From: Hyperoodon ampullatus
Taxonomy: Eukaryota > Chordata > Mammalia > Artiodactyla > Ziphiidae
DNA: 64,000 bases
Assembly: GCA_949752795.1 (NCBI GenBank)
Contig: OX457072.1
Coordinates: 2,728,001-2,792,000, forward strand
Direction: 5' to 3'
Positions 33,935 to 46,010 of this stretch are shown in pieces (position 1 is the stretch's first letter; every line of letters begins with the position of its first letter). The notes under the pieces are model-generated. The model made no database searches. It saw nothing but the letters and a program-made list of their open reading frames with translations, and was not told where the DNA came from. Made by a program: the position numbers and the translations under genes.

Positions 33935-34790
33935 TTTAACAAAAGCTTTCTACAGTATTATAAATCTAAGCTCCTTATTTTTGAATGACATGAATGCCCT
34001 TGAGTTACCTTGATATTGTCAACAATATCAAAATAAGCACAATTTGAGTCTGTTTCTTTGAATATTTCACGTATTACTTCTGAGAAAAGTATTTGATTAG
34101 AACCTGTGAACTCAGGGGAAAAGCAGAAGGAAAGCGTATGTTTTGTCCAAGTTTGCACCCACTTCCGTTACATTTGCTTTCTATGAATAGTGATCAAAGT
34201 GTTGACTTAATATGTAAGGGTTCATCTTTTTTCATAATTTCAATTTATTAAAATTTACAGCTCATACACTACTGTTTCATTATACTCTTTTAAACCACCC
34301 TTTAAAATTATTCTTCTGTCTTATGATTTGTGTTAACCCAGAATAGGTTTTTAAACACTCCTTGATTAGTTCTGTAGAAAATCAATCGCCTCTGAAGTCA
34401 ACTCAGCCCTTAGCCCAATACCTCAAAATTATTTATTATTCAATTAAACGGTTCTGAAATAAATGTAAATGGCTCCAGAATTTTAAAATATGTTGATGAT
34501 AATGGCTCCCCATGAGACAAGCTGTCAAAGAAATGACTGCCACCTAAAATAAATGTTTCCCCACGAGGGCTTTAAATCGCTAGGCTGAGGCAGTGCATTT
34601 CAGACTCTGACTATTCCGAAGTGCAGTGTTTTGGAAAAGCAAGCTTCCTTTCCAGACAGCCAGAAGCTCCACAAAATTTTCAGAAGAGCCATGTTTTAGG
34701 GCACTGTTAATAACCTTTAAAAGCCCATCTGCAATCACAGAAGGCAAAAAGTGACATTTATCTTGTAAACTAGCAAGATGCTTTTGCTTC
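33935..34790. other. Unassigned intergenic sequence
   Basis: AT-rich. It includes a perfect 10-bp-stem palindrome at 34010-34031. No gene. Confidence 0.6.
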
Positions 34791-34794
34791 TCAT

Positions 34795-34912
34795 GCATGT
34801 GTGAATGTGACTGTGTGTGTACATGTGTGTGTTGTGGGTGAGAGAGACAGAGGCCGAGAGAAGAAGAAGGCAGGGAAAGGAGGAGGAGGAGCAGCAGGGG
34901 CAAGGCGTGAAG
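34795..34912. repeat. GT-rich then GA-rich simple repeat
   Basis: tgtgtgtgtacatgtgtgtg gives way to gagagagacagaggcc and aggaggaggaggagcag. Confidence 0.8.
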
Positions 34913-34999
34913 AGGCGAACCCCTCCCCCTTCCGGAATGTCCTTCACTGGTCCCTGCAGATCCACTTTCCATCCCCATCGACATTGTTCTATAACCCAG

Positions 35000-36420
35000 G
35001 CGTTAACCTGAACTGCTCTGACTGGCTGTCAGCTGAGTCAGCCAGTGTCCAGCATTGATGGATTGGAGGTGCTGGAAGAGACATGACAGAACCTCCATGG
35101 CCTGGCTCCCTCCCTGCTTGGATACGGATGGGCCACAGCACCCACTGCGTGGTCCTCTCCTACGGCTTCACAGTTCCTCCCTCCAGGAAAGTTTCCTAGG
35201 ACCGATTAATGGAAAAGAACATGCCTATTTCTGGCTCAATCTACCCCATATATTGGCCCCAGCCAGAAGGGCATCTCCTTCTTTTTACGGCACCTGAAAC
35301 GTGGCTCTGATAGGAAGTCATGACAGTGGGCAGAGCTTTGGGCAGGACATCTGGTTGGCCAGTCTAACGTGGAAGACATGGTCTGTGGTATGGACCTATG
35401 TGATGTATGGACAGTGGCTGATGAGGTGCCCAGTTAAGAAAGGGATCTGAGAAGAGCAAGGACACTGGGGGAAGGTCTGTGGCTAGTCCTCTGGGGATGG
35501 GCACAGCATGTGAGGATAGCTGAGTACTGCCACCGGCAGGCGTTCACCACGTAAGGCCGCGTCAATAGCCCGGCGGATGAAATTAGCACCCTGCGAATGT
35601 CAGGCAGCCCTTTTCTGCCACCTTCAAGGTTGCTTCCTGGACCCCTGCACAAAGAAGCCTCTGTGGCGGGGATGGAGTCCATGCATCCACCAACAGCTCA
35701 GCATGGGCTGCCCTCACCAGTGTTAATCCAATGGCCATCACTATCGGTGCCAGCCTGCGAACACACAGGAAACACTGAGCAGTCAGTGCGATTCCATCAC
35801 TCTGAGGAACTGACTGCCTGCCTGATTCAGGTGGGTTCCACGCCTTCCCCAGATCTGAGTTACCTTCTTTGTCTAGAGCACTGTTAGTGAACTTACAGTG
35901 GGCCGTTGTTCTCAACATATCTCAATCAAAACTGCCTCAGATCACATCATCTTCTTCTTTTTTATTTTTTGGAAAAGGGGTCATGCCCACTGAATTAATA
36001 TATCTTATCCATCACCCAGAAGTAGCTGGCTTGAGAGGATGGGAAAACTGCCAGTAGAGGGTTCCGTTACTTTATCATCGGGGACATGACACCGGGGAGT
36101 TTGGGACACTGTTTATAGGATGAACTGTGTGCCTTAAATCAGAGGCTAATCCATGGTTTCATCCCTCCTACAGCCAGAATACTCTGGTCAGAGAACCAAG
36201 GCAGGGAGGAAATGACAGTGGCCTCTATTGCCATTTTACCCAACAGCCTATATAAGAAAATTTTGTTTTCTTTCCCCACCGGTTTCCATTAAGTAGGTTT
36301 GAAGGTTCAAATATCCAAGAAGGAACGCTTCCACCAGGAAACACAATCCCGGTTCAGTTAAGCTGGAAGCTGGGACTGCTTCTTAGTTCTTAGGAGTTCT
36401 TCCTACTGTGCAACCGAAGT
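35000..36420 (+). mobile_element. Decayed ERVL-like pol remnant
   Basis: Weak but ordered similarity to the RNase H to integrase part of an ERVL-type endogenous retrovirus on the plus strand. Positions 35320-35560 resemble the RNase H/connection part, 35660-35790 the start of integrase, 36010-36045 the integrase core end (the cccagaagtagctggcttga phrase) and 36325-36385 the C-terminal part (ccaccaggaaacacaat). All frames are broken by stops and shifts, and a T-rich insertion interrupts the core near 35950. It is non-coding. The call rests on remembered nucleotide patterns. Confidence 0.6.
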
Positions 36421-37675
36421 GCACAGGCATTTTGATCCCAGTTACATGCACAAAGAAAGTGCATTACCGCAGCAAAACAATGAAAGGCCAGCTGTGTACG
36501 GAAGCCAGAGGGTTCTCAGGGGTGCCTCTTGGGCAATCCCTTGTCAGAGAATTATATTCAATAAAAACTGTGATGACGCTGTAAAACCAGTACCTCTACG
36601 GACTCAAACCCACATGCGTAAAGGTTTGGGTCCCCTCAGTAACTAAAGAACTCTTCAGCCGAGGTGCCGGTAGAGAGTAACAGGAAGATAAAATGAGCTG
36701 TGGAAAATGGCAGTCATGCTGGCGAGTGCAGATCTCATGACCAACTACAATACTGGGGACTAGAGCAGTAAAATCTTATGTCGATGGACTATTTTCTCCC
36801 TTCTCCCCACCTTCTATAGGGAACGTCATTAGTGGCTGTGGACGTCTCAGGTTTCAGAAGGGAGTATGACTGAATTGGTGTCACCCCATGACAGTACTTC
36901 AGATGATATGGACCCTCGTGCTGGGGACACAATTTTTTTTATCCATATAAAGCACTCTGGGCATCCATCCTAAAGACAAGAGTGACAACTGAGATACAAA
37001 GGAGTGGACTGTCCTGCATGCTCTGTTTGGCCATCCCCTACTTACTGACCACCATTCTGCATCCATCTCAGCTCCTCTAGAAGTTCCCTGAACTACAGAA
37101 CTTGGAATCCTTGCCTTCTGGCTCCTGGTTGGGTTTTGTCAGCGGGAGGCACTAGTAGTCAGAGGTCAGAAGTGGAGAACCATCGAGGTGCTGGCTCCCC
37201 TGGTGCCTTCCCACTGGTGGTGGTTTGGTGCTGGCTGCCCCTCTCCTGGAGGCCACGGGTCCTCTCCGGTGGACCAGAGCTGAAGCTGCAGCTCTCTTTT
37301 CATCCACTGCTTGCCCCTCCCACAGCTGAAGCCCTCCCAGGGATGACAGCCTCCCAGGATTGCTCGTTTGCTTCCCTCAAGTCTGCTCTATGAAAATTAA
37401 AAAAAATTAAAAAAAACAAAGATACAGGGGAAAAAAATGCACTGAGTCCCGGGGCTGCAGCGCTGAGGCTCTGGGACTGCCAGGAGGGAGGTCCTGACCC
37501 TCAGGACCACTCTCAGGGGTGTGCCTTATGGCCAAACCTCCACGATCCTGTCATGTTTCCAAGCCTCCTGTCTAGTCCTCTGACACTGTAAGCCACACAA
37601 TATTCTCCCAATCAATTCGGAAGTTAGTTAGAATCCATTGCTGGGTCTTCCAACCAAGAATACTGACTGATACAA
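36421..37675 (+). mobile_element. Probable 3' part and LTR of the ERVL-like element
   Basis: It follows the pol remnant in the same direction and ends with aagaatactgactgatac, a phrase typical of the 3' terminus of ERVL/MaLR LTRs. The sequence between is not confidently alignable. Confidence 0.4.
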
Positions 37676-38455
37676 CCTCCAATCTTTGTTTAATTTAACT
37701 GCTTTTCCTTAAACGTGTAATTTCTAGATACATTCTTTTTAAAAAAAATTTTCACATAGGTCATCCAAGTGATTACCTAGATTTCTGTGGGTTATATAGA
37801 TGTGTCACCATTTTCTAGGATAAAATGTCTTTCACATCCCAAACTGACTTTACAAGGAACTTTGGCAAAGATTAGTTGTTTTTTAGTTAGGAGTTCCTGA
37901 ATCATATTAGCAGACAGAATTTTTTAATACAGAGAAAATTAATTGTACAAAAATAATTTTGTTCACAGTCAAGCTTTCTAACTATCAAATATCCTAGCTA
38001 AGCTTTCTTCCTAAAAAGCCTAGTATCCCAGTTAAGGAACTATATATAGGAGCTCAAATTTTCATCAGATTGATGAAATGTCAGCTCCTTCAGAGAATGG
38101 TTTTTCAGTAATTCATCTGGTAATTATTTGAATTTTTTTTTAACTATGAGATTTCAAAATAAAAGAGCAAAGGAAATATTTAAATCCTTTTGCCATATTG
38201 TTTTGACAAAGCAACATATTTACTTAATAGAAGGTTTTCACCAGCAATTATAGTTTCCATTCAGGCCATTTCTTTTGTTCAAACTGTAATTAGTTTGGAT
38301 TTGCTGTAGTTTACATGTCCTTTTCTAACTTCCTTACAAAGGAAATTGTGATTGGAATTTAGACCTTTCAAAATTGTCCTTGAAACTCTCTGTCTCTTCC
38401 TAAGAGAAGAAATTCTGTTTAAAACTGATAAGTTGACTAGAAGCCTAACATGAAT
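37676..38455. other. Unassigned AT-rich intergenic sequence
   Basis: No recognized element. Confidence 0.6.
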
Positions 38456-38546
38456 GCAAAGAGGTGAAAGATTTTCTCAAGGACACACAGCCAGTCAGTA
38501 TCACTGGGATTTGGATACAGGTCTTCCGCTCCAAGTTCACGTTCTG
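38456..38546 (-). mobile_element. MIR fragment
   Basis: Antisense MIR core: gcaaagaggtgaaagatttt, tcaaggacacacagccagtc, gggatttggatacaggtctt. Confidence 0.7.
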
Positions 38547-38773
38547 GTTACAGCAAACACTTGCTTCCTTAGTTGTCACCATTCTAGAATATTTTTCTGG
38601 AAGCAAACTCCTGAAACCTACCATTGTAGAGAAACACCCCAGTGCTTTCCTGCTCCTGGTGTAAATGCATTCGGTGATGTTGTGATCCTTCTGTGCCCAC
38701 GTATGAGGGAACCCATGTTAGTGAATTGTAAGGCTGAGTTTTGCTTTCAATGTTAATGTTAAAATCAATTGAA

Positions 38774-39105
38774 GGGCTTCCCTGGTGTCACAGTGGTTAA
38801 GAATCCGCCTGCCAATGCAGGGGACACGGGTTCAAGCCCTGATCTGGGAAGATCCCAAATGCCACGGAGCAACTAAGCCCGTGCGCCACAACTACTGAGC
38901 CCACGTGCTGCAACTACTGAAGCCCGCATGCCTAGAGCCCGTGCTCCGCAACAAGAGAAGCCACCGCAATGAGAAGCCTGCACACTGCCAGGAAGAGTAG
39001 CCCCCGCTTGCCTCAACTAGAGAAAGCCCATGGGCAGCAATGAAGACCCAATGCAGCCAAATAAATAAATAATAAAAAAATAAAATAAAAAAATAAAATA
39101 AAATA
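38774..39105 (+). mobile_element. CHR-type SINE, long form
   Basis: Complete sense copy from gggcttccctggtgtcacag through acccaatgcagcc to an A/T-rich tail. No clean TSD. Confidence 0.93.
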
Positions 39106-41264
39106 ACAAATGAAGGAATAAATTTCAGTCTGCTGATAATTCACAAGAAGTTGAACTTTGGTATTTTCTCCTCCTTTTACCTTGCATCTGGAATAAATCA
39201 TTAGGTAGCATGAAAAAGACCGCCAATGCTCACCAAGTAGCGGGGATTCCTCTACTGGGTTGGGAGGGGAGTTGAAACATGGGAGCTGCCTGGTCCCTGA
39301 GTCACTGCTTGGAGAAGAGCCAGGATCCACTTGGACTGTACCTGACGGTGATGTGAGCAAGAAAAACACCTTTCCTAATGGAGGTTCCGGAGATTTGGGG
39401 TTGTTTGTGACTGGTCGTCTGTGGCTTTGACAGGTGGACTCAGCAACACTGAGGTACCGCTTCATCCTTGCAGGGAGGTGGGACCAGGTGGCGGGGTTCT
39501 GCCAGTGCATTCGTGGGAGACGGATGGGTCACCTGGTCTAAAGACACCATCCCTGGAGAAGGCAGCTTATTGAGGGTTTCTCTCTAGGCTTTAGTGCCAC
39601 AACTAAAGTTGAGTGCAACTCATGGCTATTGAACACATTTTCAACAGGGCAAGAGTGTTTCTAAAGGAACATAGAGGAGTCCTGCGTGGGACACCGGGAC
39701 TGAGAACTCCTATCTGTTAAGTCGTGTCACCTCAGAAAAGGAATTTAGCTGTATCCTCACAAGTGTCAAAATCCTAAAACAACAGAGATATGGTATCTAT
39801 TTCATACTTCTTTGAGAGACAATATAATATATGGCATATGGAAAAGGTAGATATTGTTGAGAGTAATAAAACAATTATACTATAATGAAGTCTGATTCAT
39901 GTTGTAACCCTGCACCTGAGTGCTATATGATGCTGCTGTTTGGGGCAAAACAAGAATCATAGGCAAAAGTAATATTGTAGAAGCTGATAAAACGTGTGAT
40001 AGTATGGAAGTTGACAGTCAAATGCATTGGTAAATCAGTGAGTCCCCTGAGGGTGTTATCCCTCTGGGGAGGAATTCTCATAAAGATTTAGACATGATTA
40101 GTGATAAATTCATCATGGTTCTTAATCACTCCACAGATGTGTACCATAAAGTCCAGAAAGCTATAGATTAGAGAGGGAAAATAATTGTAAAGTGTTTCTA
40201 AAAACTTGAGAAAGTCTGCACTGCTATTACTGGATGGCACAGCTGCCTGCTTAAAGCCATACCAACACTTCACTGCTTACTTAAAATGTTTGGCATCTGT
40301 GCACTTTGGTTGTCTACCTGATTATACACTCTTGCAAGGCTAATAACCGCCATCAAACGAGTAGTGATTGTTTTGTCATAGGAAGGCCTTGAGCACAAGT
40401 CAGGGAGGTGAGCTATGCAGGGAGTTCATTCCAGCAGCCCTGCACTTGGCCTGAGATGTTTTGCTGAATAAGAAATTTGTGTTTATTGAACTGACCTCTG
40501 GTCAAGGAGGGAAATCTACCCATTAGTGATGCTGTTCTGAAGCCATGGGTCTGAGGCAAGTTTCAGATGGTGAATACTAGATCATCAGCGTTGTTTATTG
40601 ATGAAAGTGTCTTGATGACACTCTGGAAGGCTCTGCCACGGGGGCTGGTTGCATAACAGGAATGTGCCCACATGCCCAGCTGTGGATAAGAAGCCCCGTT
40701 GAGACTCCGTCTTGCGATCTCTGGTTCTGAGGTGTCCTGTTCTCACCTGGGTGGTTCCTGACCTGAGAAAATGCATGTCTTGGAGTGGCCCTAGAGAGGT
40801 CAGTCACCCTGGCACTCACCCTCCCTTGTGCTCCATACTCCTTGCTGTCAGGCAGCCTCTGGCTCGGATGCACGTCCACACTTCAATGCTGTTGCTGTGT
40901 TGAATCCTTTTCCTAAGACAAACTGAATATTTGTGAGCGTGGCCAGTTTGGGCCCTGTGAATCTTCTTTAGTAATAGGATCCTGTCTAACTGCCATGCTG
41001 AGAGCAGTTTTTGTCTCCCCATGGTCTCATAAGTTGCCTAGCCTGTGGGATACATCCCCTAAATATGAAATGATGAAAAGTTCTACATGCCCTTCCTTGG
41101 TGGGGAAAAAGCCAACATGATTTAATTAAATAGCAATTGAATCAGGTCACATTGGTTATGCATAAAATATGAATTTTCATCTTCAAAGGAAATCTATAAA
41201 CACTAATGGAAAGAAAGAACAACCCCAAGATCTGTTCAGAAATAGTGGTTCATCATCTGTCCTT
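39106..41264. other. Unassigned intergenic sequence
   Basis: About 2.1 kb. Open frames such as 39013-39510 (minus) begin inside the SINE and have no family resemblance. No gene or repeat called. Confidence 0.55.
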
Positions 41265-41480
41265 AATATTAATAACTAATATTTATTGAGTACCTACTCT
41301 GTGCCAGGCACTGGACCAAGGGCTTAATATTTATTTTTTCATTCATTCCTTTTATCCAGCAGATATTTGTTGAGCACCTATGTGATGGCAAATAATGTTT
41401 TAGATCCTGGGGACACATCTCATTTATTCATCTCAGCCACCCTGTGAGTTGAGTACATTTCCTTTTACAGATAAAAAATA
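41265..41480 (-). mobile_element. MIR split by an L2 piece
   Basis: Antisense MIR at 41265-41330 (atttattgagtacctactct, gtgccaggcactgg) resumes at about 41417 (tctcatttattcatctcagc, ccaccctgtgagttgagtac). Confidence 0.75.
41333..41416 (-). mobile_element. L2 3' fragment nested in MIR
   Basis: Antisense L2 tip: cattcattccttttatccag, cagatatttgttgagcacct, gttttagatcctggggacac. Confidence 0.7.
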
Positions 41481-41514
41481 AACAGGCTTCACTGGTGTAA
41501 ATAAGGTTGGTATA

Positions 41515-41735
41515 ATAGAAAAACTCCAGAAATGTAGTTCTAGCTCTGATTTTTGTCAGCCTTTCAAAACTATGCTTAGTCTCCACAAGCCACAGTGCCC
41601 TCCCTTGGAAAATGGTCACGATAATGTTCTCCTGCCTATCTCACAGGGGAAATGGCTAAGGACCAAAGGAGATAATGTAGATTAAAGTGCTTTTCATGCC
41701 ACAGACTGTTATATAAAGGCATTGTTGTTGCATGC
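41515..41735 (+). mobile_element. MIR
   Basis: Sense MIR pattern: ctagctctgatttttgtcag, aaaatggtcacgataatgtt, ctcctgcctatctcacaggg, attaaagtgcttttcatgcc. Confidence 0.6.
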
Positions 41736-42784
41736 CTAAGGAGTACTTTTGCAACACAAAATTAGGAACATATTTCAGAAATTTTTCTCATTGTCTGCTT
41801 TCCCTCCTTGAGAATCATTTGAAGTCTATTTGAAGGAAGAAGCACAAAGATGCCTCTTCTAAGAAGAATAGTTTCAAGTCTCAGAGACAAAGTCTTTATT
41901 ATTTCAAGGCAGATGGTGCATAGCCGCAGAGCCAGGCCAAGGGTCGCATTCCTCCCAACACACAGACAACCAAAGCTCTTGAATAGGACCTTGTTCATTA
42001 CCCATGTAGTTTGAGTTTGCATTTTGACCTTAAAAATCATAAGTCATGGTGGTAGGTTTTGACCAAGGTGACTCTGCTCAAAGGCAGAAAAATGGATTTA
42101 ATGACCTTCTATATCCTGTTCCTCCAGAATTCTGTTGTCTATAAAATGCTTTCTAAAATAATCATAGCAACACAACTACCAGGACTAAAATGATTTTCAA
42201 AAATGTAAAATGATTGTATGCACATTTTAAGCATGTAAAGTTTTCATTTGACTCTTTTCCAACATATTGACTTTAATTTAGAGACAAAAAGATAAGCAAT
42301 TTTTTAGATTTAAAATAAGACTTCCAAGTTACACAGCAGCTTGAAGTCTATACAATAGCAACTACCAGGTCATTAAAAGTCAGATGGTCCCTGGTCATGA
42401 ATGTCATGAGAAAGTCTGCCTTTGTGATGGACTGTCTTCAAGAGCTATCACTAAGCGCAGAAAATGGGTAAACAGCCTTGAGTTACAGACGACTTTGTCA
42501 TCAGGACAAAACTTCATTAACGAGGCAGAAGGTACTGTTTTCAAAATATTTCAGGTCTCTGCATGAAGTTCCGGAAATCTGGCCAGAGAACAAAGGAACA
42601 AAGTGACAGGAAAGGAGCTAGTCAGTCATCCATACTATTGTGATTATGCAGTCTCATCTGTGTTTGCACTCCATTTTCCAGTGCCTCTTTGGAACTCAAA
42701 CAGTGAGCAGCTGAGAAAGCAAACATTCCCTGTGTATGGAATAGGAATTGAAACCTAATAGCTGGCATTACCTGCTATAGGATT
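41736..42784. other. Unassigned intergenic sequence
   Basis: No recognized element. Confidence 0.6.
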
Positions 42785-43206
42785 CTTATGGGTTGAATTG
42801 TTTCCCTCATAAAGTCACCTGGACGTCCTAACCCCCAGGGCTTAACAGTGGGACCTTCTTTGGAAATAGAGTTTCTACAGAGGTAGATAAGTTAAAATAA
42901 GGTCATTAAGGTCGGCCCTAATTCAATATGACTGATGTCCTTATAAAAAGGGGAAATTTGGTCACAGAGACAGGCGTATAGGGAGAACTGTGTGAAGATT
43001 AGAGTTATGTTGTCACAAGCCAAGAAAAGCCTGGGGCTACCAGAAGCTGGAAGAGGCAAGAAAATATCCTTCCCTCACAGTTTCAGAGGGAGCACAGCCC
43101 TGCCGCCAGCTTGATTTCAGACTTCTAGCCTCCAGAACCATGAGACAACAAGCTTCTGTTGTTTTAAGCCATACAACTTTGTACAGCAGCGCTAGGAAAC
43201 TAATAC
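42785..43206 (+). mobile_element. MLT1-type MaLR LTR, nearly full length
   Basis: Sense LTR from ttatgggttgaattgtttcc through ccttataaaaaggggaaatt, ggcaagaaaatatccttccc and ttgttttaagccatacaact to gctaggaaactaatac. The usual poly(A) signal position (after 'gag', before 'ttctgttgtttt') has decayed to acaacaagc. Confidence 0.9.
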
Positions 43207-43226
43207 GAGGATCTTTCTAAAGAAAC

Positions 43227-43800
43227 CAATTTAGTGCAGTCATTAAGAGGGTGGGCTTCAAAGTCAGTCATTCCTTCAGCCAATGTTTCCTGACTTGGCT
43301 GCCTTAGGCGCTGAGAACTTGGGGACGTGAAAAGAGGCAGGGTCCAGCTTTCCTGGAGCTCACATCCAGGCAGAGGAATAGAGACAAATGAACAAGTAGA
43401 CACACACATAAAGTGAGCTCAGAGCTGGTAAATGCTACAGACAAACAAGTAGGACAATGGGTGATGTAGTCAAATGTGGGAGGGAGAATGGTAATTAGAG
43501 AAGCCAAGACATTGAGTAGATTGGACTTTAAATATTGTCTGCCCACTGTAACAGAAGAGAAAGCAGAACATATGGGCACAGAGGCAGACACATCAAGAAG
43601 ATACACTTGGGATCAAATCTTGACTCCATCATTGAGCTAGATGGCCTTGAGAATATTACTTAATCTCTGTTTTATTTTTCTTACTTGTGAAATAGAAATA
43701 ATAATATTTATCACCATCAATTTGCTATGAAGCATGCATGAGGTATCCCATGAAAATTTTTAGCAAAAGAGCTGATCCCTTATAAGCAGCAAATACATAA
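43227..43800 (+). mobile_element. MIR split by an L2-bearing insert
   Basis: The MIR start (gtgcagtcattaagagggtg) ends at about 43262. The MIR middle (gatcaaatcttgactccatc, ctgttttatttttcttactt, atagaaataataatatttat) picks up at about 43605. Confidence 0.7.
43263..43420 (-). mobile_element. L2 3' fragment nested in MIR
   Basis: Antisense L2: tcattccttcagccaatgtt, gcaggtccagctttcctgg-like wording at 43340-43360, and acaaatgaacaagtagacac. About 180 bp after it are unassigned before the MIR resumes. Confidence 0.6.
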
Positions 43801-44689
43801 TAATAATAACGCCTATAGTAATGCATATGTAATAATAAACTTATATACCAGGCCAGGCCAAGTATACAGAAACGTGAGGACAAATACAGAGATACTTTTG
43901 GTGTCTAGTAAAGTTGTTTAATTTGCAGTTTATATATCCATAAAGCCAAAGGGACCTGTCAAGATAAACACCTTTTTAAAGTCTTTCTTCAGTAAAAATA
44001 TTTTTGGAGGCTTTTTGTTCAAAAAGTCTTTGAGATGTGTCAGGTTTGTTGTTCTTCTGTGAAGCAGATACATTGGATGTTGGGGGTAAAGGAGTATCTC
44101 CGTGGCTTCTGGTCACTCCCGGCACCGCCCCGTCCTGTGCTCACTCCTCTGCAAGGCCTCCACTATCTGGTATCTTGTAACTCAGGTTGGATTATAGTCC
44201 CTTTTGCCCCAGTGGGGGGTGGGTGGCGGGCATGGGGACGAACCAAACAGCTCAAAGAGACGAGACAGGAAGAAAGAAAGACCTCACAGACAGGTTGTTG
44301 GCTTTTGGGGAGTGATTTTCTCTCTTCTCCTTGAAGGAGAAAAAGCTTTTCTCACTGGCACATTTAAAGTTCCCCATCTCGGGGGAGGTACCAATTCTGT
44401 ACAAGAGTCACCGCAACACAGTATCCTAAGAAAACCCGAACTTTCCCAACTGGAGATGGGAAATTTATTATTGGCCACTGCCGGGTCTGTCTGGTATTTC
44501 AAAGAAATATTGTGTGCTGCAAATAGGAGCTGGAAGTAAATTATTAAACCCCAAACCTCTGATTGTTAGGCGCTTTTGTCATTGTAAGAGACTAAATATG
44601 GGGGCGGAAGATGCACATCTCAAAACAATTGTACAATTTAAAATGTCACAATTAAACATGGGAGCTACTCTCCCTCCCCTGCCTCCACC
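43801..44689. other. Unassigned intergenic sequence
   Basis: Short AAT-rich tract near 43795-43812. No recognized gene. Confidence 0.55.
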
Positions 44690-44830
44690 AAGAAAGTGAG
44701 TCTTCCACTAATTAGCAACGTAACCCCTGGCAATTCACTTTATCTCTGTCTCAGATGCTTCATGTGTAAAACAAAGCAGGTGAACTGATAATATCTAAGA
44801 TCTCTTTTAGCTTTGAAATTCTGTTCTACA
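44690..44830 (+). mobile_element. MIR-related SINE
   Basis: Sense pattern ttccactaattagcaacgta, ctctgtctcagatgcttcat, gtgtaaaacaaagcaggtg, then tctaagatctcttttagctt, typical of MIR3-like elements. Confidence 0.65.
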
Positions 44831-45264
44831 TTTTCTACCTATACAGGTCATTGCAATCAGACAGAAAACTTAAATTTTAAGTTCCAAAGTCTTCCAATAA
44901 TGTTCAATACAGGGAATTTAAATAAAATAAGATACAGTAAAAACACATGTAAAAATGAATGGCTCTGAGATTTCAAGGTCGACTTCACTAGTTGCTGGAA
45001 GAAAGTTATAGTGAAAAATAAAGAAGCAAAGATCAAGGCTAAAAAAGAAAAAAGAGTAGGTGGCAGAATATATAATTGTACAGAAGGTTTGAGAATATGC
45101 AGACTAAAGAACAAGTTTAATATGAAAATGTCCAAAGAAAGAGTCTGAAAGGGGTAATTGAAGGTCAAGATTAAGCCAGAGAACCTCCAACTGAAGAAAC
45201 CATAAATATACAGAACAGGAAGAAATATGGGGCATATAAATCCATTAAAATGCTTATTTAAACA
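44831..45264. other. Unassigned AT-rich sequence
   Basis: No recognized element. Confidence 0.55.
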
Positions 45265-45308
45265 AATGAAGGCTATAAAACTTGGGATGACTAAAAGAAG
45301 GAGTAAGG

Positions 45309-45521
45309 GGGCTTCCCTGGTGGCGCAGTGGTCGAGAGTCCGCCTGCCGATGCAGGGGACGCGGGTTCGTGCCCCGGTCCAGGAGGATCCCACATGCCAC
45401 GGAGCAGCTGGGCCCGTGAGCCATGGCCGCTGAGCCTGTGCGTCCGGAGCCTGTGCTCCGCAACGGGAGAGGCCGCAACAGTGAGAGGCCTGTGTACCGC
45501 AAAAAAAAAAAAAAAAAAAAA
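45309..45521 (+). mobile_element. CHR-type SINE, short form, joined to L1
   Basis: Very well preserved copy from gggcttccctggtggcgcag to gtaccgc and a 21-base A run. L1 sequence starts directly at the end of the A run, with no intervening flank. Confidence 0.96.
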
Positions 45522-45920
45522 GAAGATGTGGCACATATATACAATGGAATATTACTCAGCCATAAAAAGAATGAAATAATGCCATTTGCAGCGACATGGA
45601 GGGACCTGGAGATTATCATACTAAGTGAGGTAAGTCAGACAGAAAAAGACAAATACCGTATGATATCACTTACATGTAGAATTTAAAATACGATACAAAT
45701 GAACTTATTTACAAAAAAGAAACGGACTCACAGACATAGGAAACAAGCTTATGGTCACCAAAGGGGGAAGGGAGGCGGGGAGGGATAAATTAAGAGTTTG
45801 GGATCAACAGACACACACCACCATATAGGAAATAGATGATCAACAAGGGCCTACTGTATAGCACAGAGGAGTATACTCAATAACTTGTAGTAAACTACGA
45901 TGGAAAAGAATCTTTTAAAA
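45522..45920 (+). mobile_element. L1 3' fragment fused to the SINE tail
   Basis: Sense L1 from gaagatgtggcacatatata, caatggaatattactcagcc through tgatatcacttacatgtaga and gggcctactgtatagcacag to atggaaaagaatc. The normal 3' terminus and poly(A) are missing. Confidence 0.85.
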
Positions 45921-45924
45921 ATGA

Positions 45925-46010
45925 TAGTGTCTACCTCATAGGGCTGTTTTAGGACTCGTAGGTAAGGTGTGTGTACCTATAATGAGGAAGCGCTCAGAGG
46001 GCTTAGAAGA
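45925..46010 (+). mobile_element. MIR 3' part
   Basis: atgatagtgtctacctcata gggctgttttaggactc resembles the MIR 3' half. The likely left half (gctataaaacttgggatgac) is at about 45270-45295, on the other side of the SINE/L1 insertion. Confidence 0.6.

Noticed and set aside
44857..45534. 225-codon open frame on the minus strand, longer than either OPRK1 exon
   Set aside because: Its first third is the reverse-strand translation of a SINE head, and the rest is AT-rich hydrophobic read-through with no domain.
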